Assembly (NCBI GenBank): GCA_051453625.1
Contig: JBOZIK010000001.1
Span: forward strand, 282,963,475-283,000,504
Direction of reading: 5' to 3'
DNA: 37,030 nucleotides
DNA from: Welwitschia mirabilis
Lineage: Eukaryota; Gnetophyta; Gnetopsida; Welwitschiales
This document shows, in pieces, positions 32,431 to 37,030 of the stretch; the first letter of the stretch is position 1; each line of letters starts with the position of its first letter. The notes beneath the pieces are model-generated. The model did no database searches. It was not told where the DNA came from and saw only the letters and a list, made by a program, of their open reading frames with translations. The position numbers were made by a program, and so were the translations under genes.

Positions 32431-34223
32431 ACATTTACAGAGGCTGCTTCATTGGGTAGAGGGCAAATTTGAAAGTGTAACCCATTCCACTTACGTAATA
32501 CCAAAACAAATGGAATACTCTTTCGACTACACTATGAGGAGGGGGCATTGACTCCGAAAACATGTTTTAATTAATAAAAAAAGTTCTTACACAAAATTGC
32601 ATAGATATAATAAACTTGTCATACATATAGTCATCAATTTAAGTTGCTTAGAGATTATGTTTCGACCTTATTATTGTATAAACTCGTTTAGCATAAGATT
32701 ATCCTGCATGCAAGCCTGATTAGGTCAAACCAAACGCTTTGTATTGGGCTTAAGGAGCCACCCACCACCAAATGAATTACGGATAGCATAAGGCAATCAC
32801 CCAAGCACATGTGCTTCAACAAGAAAGTCTGACGATCTTGTTTGGAAAACGGACGCAGAAAAACATCTCGAACCCTCTCAAATGTCTCGATTTCCGTTTA
32901 CTGGTCTCCCGAACAACCTGGAAATTGACTGCTAAACCAACGAAATCCAAGAGAGAGAAAAAGCTTTCGATGCGCCATATCCGTCACTGGATCGTCGCCT
33001 TATCAACATGGCCAGAATGTTGGTCGCCTCACATTCGCCACCCACACAACATTTTTCCCTTTCCACTTCCACTCAAATCCAAGGAAACTTTCATTTTCGG
33101 TTCTCCTGCAACTTTCTTTCCTTTGCCTTCGCCCTCCCCCTCGCCCTCGCCCACATGAAATGACTCGGACGTTTCATGTGACGCTCCTCTTCTGCAACGC
33201 TCTGCAAATTTTACCCTCCGACGTTTTATTTAAAAAAAACTACCGGTCACGGATGGGTTCGTATCCATACGGTGTGTGGATTCCGCTTTATCTGTGCATG
33301 AAAGGGAGACGAGAAAGTACGTTTGATTGGCATGTGGTATGGAGGATGTGGGCAGTAGGCCGTCTGACAAGAAATCAGTAGATTATCATGCCATTTGTTA
33401 TTTTGTTACGAATCTGTCGCGAGTTCCCAACTAGGATTAGAGTGACTGCGCGTCTGTGTACGACTGCTCAGGCAGAGCGTATGGTCTGTCCTGTGCGTGC
33501 GATCCCGTACCATACACATACCCATTATACATACTATCGGTATCAGTCTATCAGCATGTGTATAACGTATTATGTCGATTAACGAGGCCTGTTAGAAACA
33601 AGCAAGAAATCATGGCGTGCTGGTCATGTATGGAATCATTACCTATCATCATTTCCTTGGAAGCGCAATACAGACTTACAGTCTTGGATTTTCCAGAGTT
33701 GACCCCAACATTATTTCTTATTTCCTGTTGCCTAGATTTTTGGCACCCACACAAACAACGATTGACTATCATACCTCATCCATTTTGGTATCTTTCATGC
33801 CATCTGTGTCTCCAACTCGTCTGCGACAGTTTCTGTGAAAGGGATTAGCTTTGGATCTCTTACAGGCATCGCAGAGAGAGGGTTACTGACTATTACAGTT
33901 TGCTTAATGAGATTTTAAGACCCATGGAACGTTGTGCGGGAGGAGTAATTGCAGAGTCCGCCAAGCATTGTTTTGGTACACAGGAATTTCGCTGCAAAAG
34001 AAATGATTTAACACGGAACCGAAATTCATGTCATTTCTCATTCATAGACAAAGATCGACGAACCGCTACCTGTATCAGTAGCGGTACAAGCACCACCTCC
34101 GCTTTGTAAATTGAGATCTTTTTTTTCTCTCTGTTGGCGAAAATGCCTGGAAGAAAACAAAGTGGAACAAAGGGAGAAGGGTGTTAAGGGTGGGAAGTGG
34201 GAAGCAACAAAAGAAAAGAAACA
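32431..34223. other. Gene-flanking, apparently single-copy DNA without a recognisable gene
   Basis: G+C rises sharply here compared with the repeats to the left, and CpG dinucleotides are common again. Open frames of 60-130 codons exist on both strands (for example 32811-33158 and 33456-33848), but they overlap, resemble no family I know and lack splice or domain support. The right end must include the 3' UTR of the F-box gene. A CT/CCTCGCC-rich stretch at 33030-33155 resembles promoter or leader DNA. Confidence 0.5.
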
Positions 34224-36557
34224 TCAGAAATCCTCATCTTCGCCATCATTGTCGTGGAGGTCATCCCATTCATCGGGAGGCATACAGACGTATCTGTGAG
34301 TGGTTTTCCAATGCAAGGCCTGGCATGCTCGAGAGCAGTAATTAACAGAGCTGCAGGCCGAGCACCGCCTGAATTCATGCCGGCGAGTTTCCGGCCTACC
34401 GCAGATAATGTTGGAGCAGAGCCGGAGGCCTGGTTGAGGCGGGTACATTGAGAACCAGTCCACCAAAAACTTGTTGGCGATGTGCGGTTCCGCCGGCGGT
34501 ACGTTGCAACCGAAGTCGCTAAGCAAAGAGCAACAGGTCCTCTGCAAAAAAGAGAAGACCAAAGAAGAATGCTGTTGCGGAAGACGATGCAACTGCTGTT
34601 GCTGCTGCTGCTGTTGATGACTCTGAGGATGATGACGAAGCAGTGATTCCGTTGTTGGCTTTTTGTCGTTGCAGAAATAGTTGAGGTGTTGTTCTGATGC
34701 GGTTAGTCTGATTGCGTTCTGCAGACAGGCCAGCGGGGGGCTTATGCCTGCGGCAGCTGCTTCCCGTGCATTGGCTTCAAGAAGCAGACGCCTGCCCTCC
34801 GTGACATTTCGCTGTACGCCGTACCCGTCCTGCAGGCAGTGGCCAAGCTCTCTCATGGCGTCCACGTAGCCAAGGGCTGCGGCTCTCGCGCACAGGGCCA
34901 CTCCGGCCTTCAGATCCTTGTCTCTTTTAGTTGCGCCGCTGCCGTTGAACTGGATCACTGCTAACGAATGCAGCGCTGGCGCGTGCGACGCCATCGCCGC
35001 TTTCGCCATCAGAGACGCTCCTCCGCTTCGGTTCCCGAGGCAGTAGAAACGTATCTGCATGTTTGAAGAACGGCACGAAAATGGTCAAGTCTCTCAACGT
35101 TCAGCAGTTGGAACAACGGAAGAAAAGAAGGAAAGCTGTTACGCTGGTCATGCGAATCTGTAAGAAATTGCAATTAGGAAAGCTATAGGATATTCCAATC
35201 TTGGCACGAATGGAAGCGCAGAAGGGACTGGAAGACGGAAACGTCAAGTAAAAACGTTTCGAGTTTTAAACCAGAAACGGAGTGTTACTTGCCGAGGCAA
35301 ATATCTCTGTTATCGGGGCCGTTTGATTTACGAAATGAAAGGCCGTGGTCGTGAAAGCTCATGGAACAAATCTGGAAGAGAGAGATTTCCGCCTTTATTT
35401 ACGGAGTTAAGACATGGAGACTCAATTACGAAAACAGAATCCTTCAACTATGACATTCATAATACTCCATTAGACGAAGCAGTTTCGCAGCGACTCCAAG
35501 ATAAAACTATTTTAGGACAACTAATTGCTCTCTGGATACATTTGAGAAAAAAGGAGAAACTTTAGCTAGATCTCTCCCTCTTTGCAGAATAAAGAGATGA
35601 ACACGGAGACAGACAAAGACGGATAAACTGTGGCAGAAGAAATCCAAACGCGCTCAACACTTTTAGATAAGTCCAATTAAAGATCCAGTTAGAAGTAGTT
35701 GACAGTCCTTAAATGTAAAAGGAACAAGAACACTTCAATGAAAACAGATTAAGATCTAACTTCTTTGTCAAGGCCTAAGATTTTCCACCGTAAACCCTAA
35801 CGTCAAATACGTTCCGGAGGTAAAACAACTCCATGCCGCTTTACACGGAAAAGCTGTTCGAGAAAGGATGCCTATTACCAAACTCTCAGAAACTCAAGAA
35901 AGAAACGTACTTCCAAGAATAGATTCAGAGCTCACTAGAATAGACCGTTCTCTTGATGATTTTCAGAATAGTAAAAGCAGTGATTATTACCATGCCTAGC
36001 GTGTAGCAGGCTTCCAAATTCCCAACGTCTGCGCACCGTTTAAGAAATCTATGAGCTCCGTCGGACCAGCCGAACGCCGTAACAGCCAAAGTTCCCCTCC
36101 CGGCTATCATCAACACAAACGGATGCATTGCTATTGTGTAAAATCTGCGGCACCTGCAAAGTCCTCTAAATGAATCAACAAAGTGATCGAGAAATATCAC
36201 AAAAGAGATGCGTAAACTAACCTAAGCAACACAAGCAATTAAAAAGCGTGCACTCACACAAGCATTGCATTGGCGAAATCCGAGGGACGGCGAGCAGAGG
36301 AGCTCAAGCACCGAAGAATTGCAATGATAAGATCGTCCGGCAATTCCTCAAAAANNNNNNNNNNAAAGATTTCGTCCGTCGTTTGACCATTCCACGGACT
36401 CCGTGCGAGATCTTTTACAAGGCTTCAAGCTTCTCTGAGCAATCACCGGCCGCTGCTTTCTCTTCAAACATTTGTTCTCCGTTTTAGCCACAACGCTGCT
36501 GCTGCTGCGCCGGGTCTGAATCCCCGCCAAACAAGAATCCCCCCTGCGAGTATGCAT
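34224..36557 (-). CDS. F-box / Sel1-repeat / MYND zinc-finger protein (At1g67340-like), three exons
   Basis: Exon 1 is 36557-36258, exon 2 is 36153-35991 and exon 3 is 35054-34224 (stop TGA). The product begins MHTRRG, like the MRTRRG start of Arabidopsis At1g67340, which supports this ATG. A basic N-terminus of 64 codons is followed by a 10-N gap. Then come the F-box (ELPDDLIIAILRCL), Sel1-like helical repeats across exon 2 and early exon 3 (LEACYTLGM|IRFYCL; GVALCARAA; RELGHCLQDGYGV), a glutamine-rich insert with eight Q, and a C-terminal MYND finger. The finger's ligands, counted in exon 3, are C213/C218, C231/C234, C240/C244 and H253/C257. The tail is acidic. Known of the family: F-box proteins join SKP1-CUL1 ubiquitin ligases; MYND and Sel1 modules bind partner proteins. 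The specific substrate is unknown. The length is at least 426 residues plus the gap, somewhat longer than I remember for the Arabidopsis protein because of the Q-rich insert. All splice sites are GT-AG and phase-consistent, so the gene looks intact. Confidence 0.93.
34593..34616 (-). repeat. Glutamine-coding CAG/CAA tract in exon 3
   Basis: Eight consecutive Gln codons (CAA and CAG mixed) lie between histidines within a longer Q/H-rich stretch, between the Sel1 repeats and the MYND finger. The tract keeps the frame. It lies in the linker that is variable in this family, so it probably has little effect on the folded domains. Confidence 0.8.
35055..35990 (-). other. Intron 2 of the F-box/MYND gene
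   Basis: The donor is GTAATA after exon base 35991 and the acceptor is CATGCAG ending at 35055. The intron sits between codons, giving TLGM|IRFY as in the Arabidopsis relative. It is 936 bp and holds no recognisable transposon or other gene. Confidence 0.88.
36154..36257 (-). other. Intron 1 of the F-box/MYND gene
   Basis: The donor is GTGAGT after exon base 36258 and the acceptor is TTTGCAG ending at 36154. Exon 1 ends with two bases of a Val codon and exon 2 supplies the third, giving AMLV|CRRF, which matches the family. The intron is 104 bp. Confidence 0.88.
36355..36364. other. 10-N assembly gap inside exon 1
   Basis: Ten N separate the basic N-terminus (ending GRNL) from the F-box (starting FEELPDD). 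If the 10 bases were literal, the upstream frame would hit TGA at 36350-36348. The downstream F-box frame needs a gap length divisible by three, so 10 is probably a placeholder and a few codons are missing. Confidence 0.8.
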
Positions 36558-37030
36558 TCTCAGGAAAAGAGCTTTGCTGTGTTTTACGATTCAGCACCAA
36601 TCCCAAATTCCTTGACTCTCCGCTCAACGATTCCAAAAAGGAAGCAGAAAAACCACGCAGGCAAACGGTTCAGCACAAGTCGCCAAACCGGCAGTTACTT
36701 ATCTGCTGCAAAAACGGCATCCGAGGAACAACAAAACAAGTAAATAACCGAAGCGTTCAAGGCCGGTGCGTCGGAGGCACAAGCGATCTTTCTGGCCATT
36801 CAGCAGAACAGCAGAAACATCACAGACAGTGAGTACGCCTGTCCACAGATGGCGAGCAACCCGGGAGCGTTGTAAGAAGAAAAAGAAGCAGCGAGAGAGA
36901 AGCAGCAGGAAGTCAGGTCACCCAAGAGCTAAACAAACGTCCATGGCTCCCTTTAAATCCAAGAATCCATGACACGCCCTGCAACCCTTGACTCCTTAAA
37001 GAGGATTTCCAGGGCAGAGGCGCGGTGGGG
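36558..37030 (-). promoter_or_regulatory. 5' leader / promoter-proximal region of the F-box gene with upstream ORFs
   Basis: On the minus strand this stretch is moderately GC-rich and contains a CT-rich run near 36880-36910, typical of plant 5' UTRs, and a TTTAAAG (TATA-like) element near 36950. It also contains several short ATG-initiated ORFs that end before the main start. The transcription start cannot be located from sequence alone, so how much of this is leader is uncertain. Confidence 0.4.
36695..36799 (-). CDS. Candidate 34-codon upstream ORF in the F-box gene leader
   Basis: ATG at 36799 opens a 34-residue reading frame (starting MARKIACASDAP, ending AADK) closed by TAA at 36695, about 140 bp before the main start. 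G follows the ATG (favourable +4 base), but -3 is T. Shorter upstream ATG ORFs lie nearby (for example MFLLFC and MDVCLALG). If transcribed, they could lower or condition translation of the F-box protein. No homology is recognised and conservation is unknown. Confidence 0.25.
   Translation of the reverse strand: MARKIACASDAPALNASVIYLFCCSSDAVFAADK

Noticed and set aside
32811-33158. 115-codon plus-strand frame with a Pro/Ser-rich end
   Set aside because: The end is a translated CCCTCGCC-type repeat, the rest matches no family I know, and no splice or promoter evidence was seen.
33456-33848. 130-codon plus-strand frame in the F-box flank
   Set aside because: It overlaps other frames on both strands, and composition alone explains an open frame of this size.
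34681-34869. Plus-strand frame rich in Ala/Ser/Arg
   Set aside because: It is the antisense shadow of exon 3 of the F-box/MYND gene.
1-37030. CRISPR arrays, bacterial-type operons, rRNA genes
   Set aside because: The tandem repeats seen are contiguous or degenerate without regular unique spacers, and spliced gene structure and plant retroelements show this is eukaryotic nuclear DNA.

Overview
The window looks like nuclear DNA of a land plant, most likely a seed plant with a large, repeat-rich and very AT-rich genome. The one well-preserved gene is an F-box/Sel1/MYND-finger protein of the Arabidopsis At1g67340 type, with canonical GT-AG introns. Almost everything else is eroded LTR retrotransposon and DNA-transposon sequence. 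Decay is dominated by C-to-T and G-to-A changes and CpG is scarce, as expected after long methylation-driven deamination. A very AT-rich gymnosperm such as Welwitschia would fit, but this is inference from composition only.

Left part (1-13,380). A minus-strand LTR element runs off the left edge: leader 1-838, tRNA-Asp-type primer binding site 839-856, LTR about 859-2044. Next come two related, same-orientation long repeats of about 1.1 kb (2204-3315 and 7368-8507). They flank about 4 kb with no reverse transcriptase, so together they look like a non-autonomous (LARD-like) retrotransposon on the minus strand. Immediately to the right is a decayed plus-strand Ty3/gypsy pol (about 8508-11,880: RT, RNase H, a second RNase H-like domain, integrase).

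Middle part (11,881-21,560). AT-rich DNA with no recognisable gene. It holds an (AG)n tract running into an assembly gap, an (AT)n tract, an (AAAG)n tract and a degenerate short-period AGTCAAAC array at 18,234-18,505.

Right-middle part (21,560-32,430). A decayed hAT transposase gene (plus strand) is split by a Ty1/copia element. The copia element has LTRs of about 195 bp at 22,408-22,603 and 30,594-30,790, a tRNA-iMet-type primer binding site, a long leader, gag with an in-frame 33-codon tandem repeat, and pol (integrase, RT, RNase H) full of stops and frameshifts. hAT motifs continue on the far side of the insertion.

Right end (32,430-37,030). Base composition becomes gene-like. After about 1.8 kb of apparently single-copy DNA lies the F-box/MYND gene on the minus strand (34,224-36,557, three exons). 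Exon 1 contains a 10-N placeholder gap just before the F-box, and several short upstream ORFs lie 5' of the start codon. No rRNA, clear tRNA or CRISPR was seen, and nothing suggests a multi-gene novel system. The main interest lies in the nested and non-autonomous transposons, the recurring short motifs and the broken exon 1 of the F-box gene.
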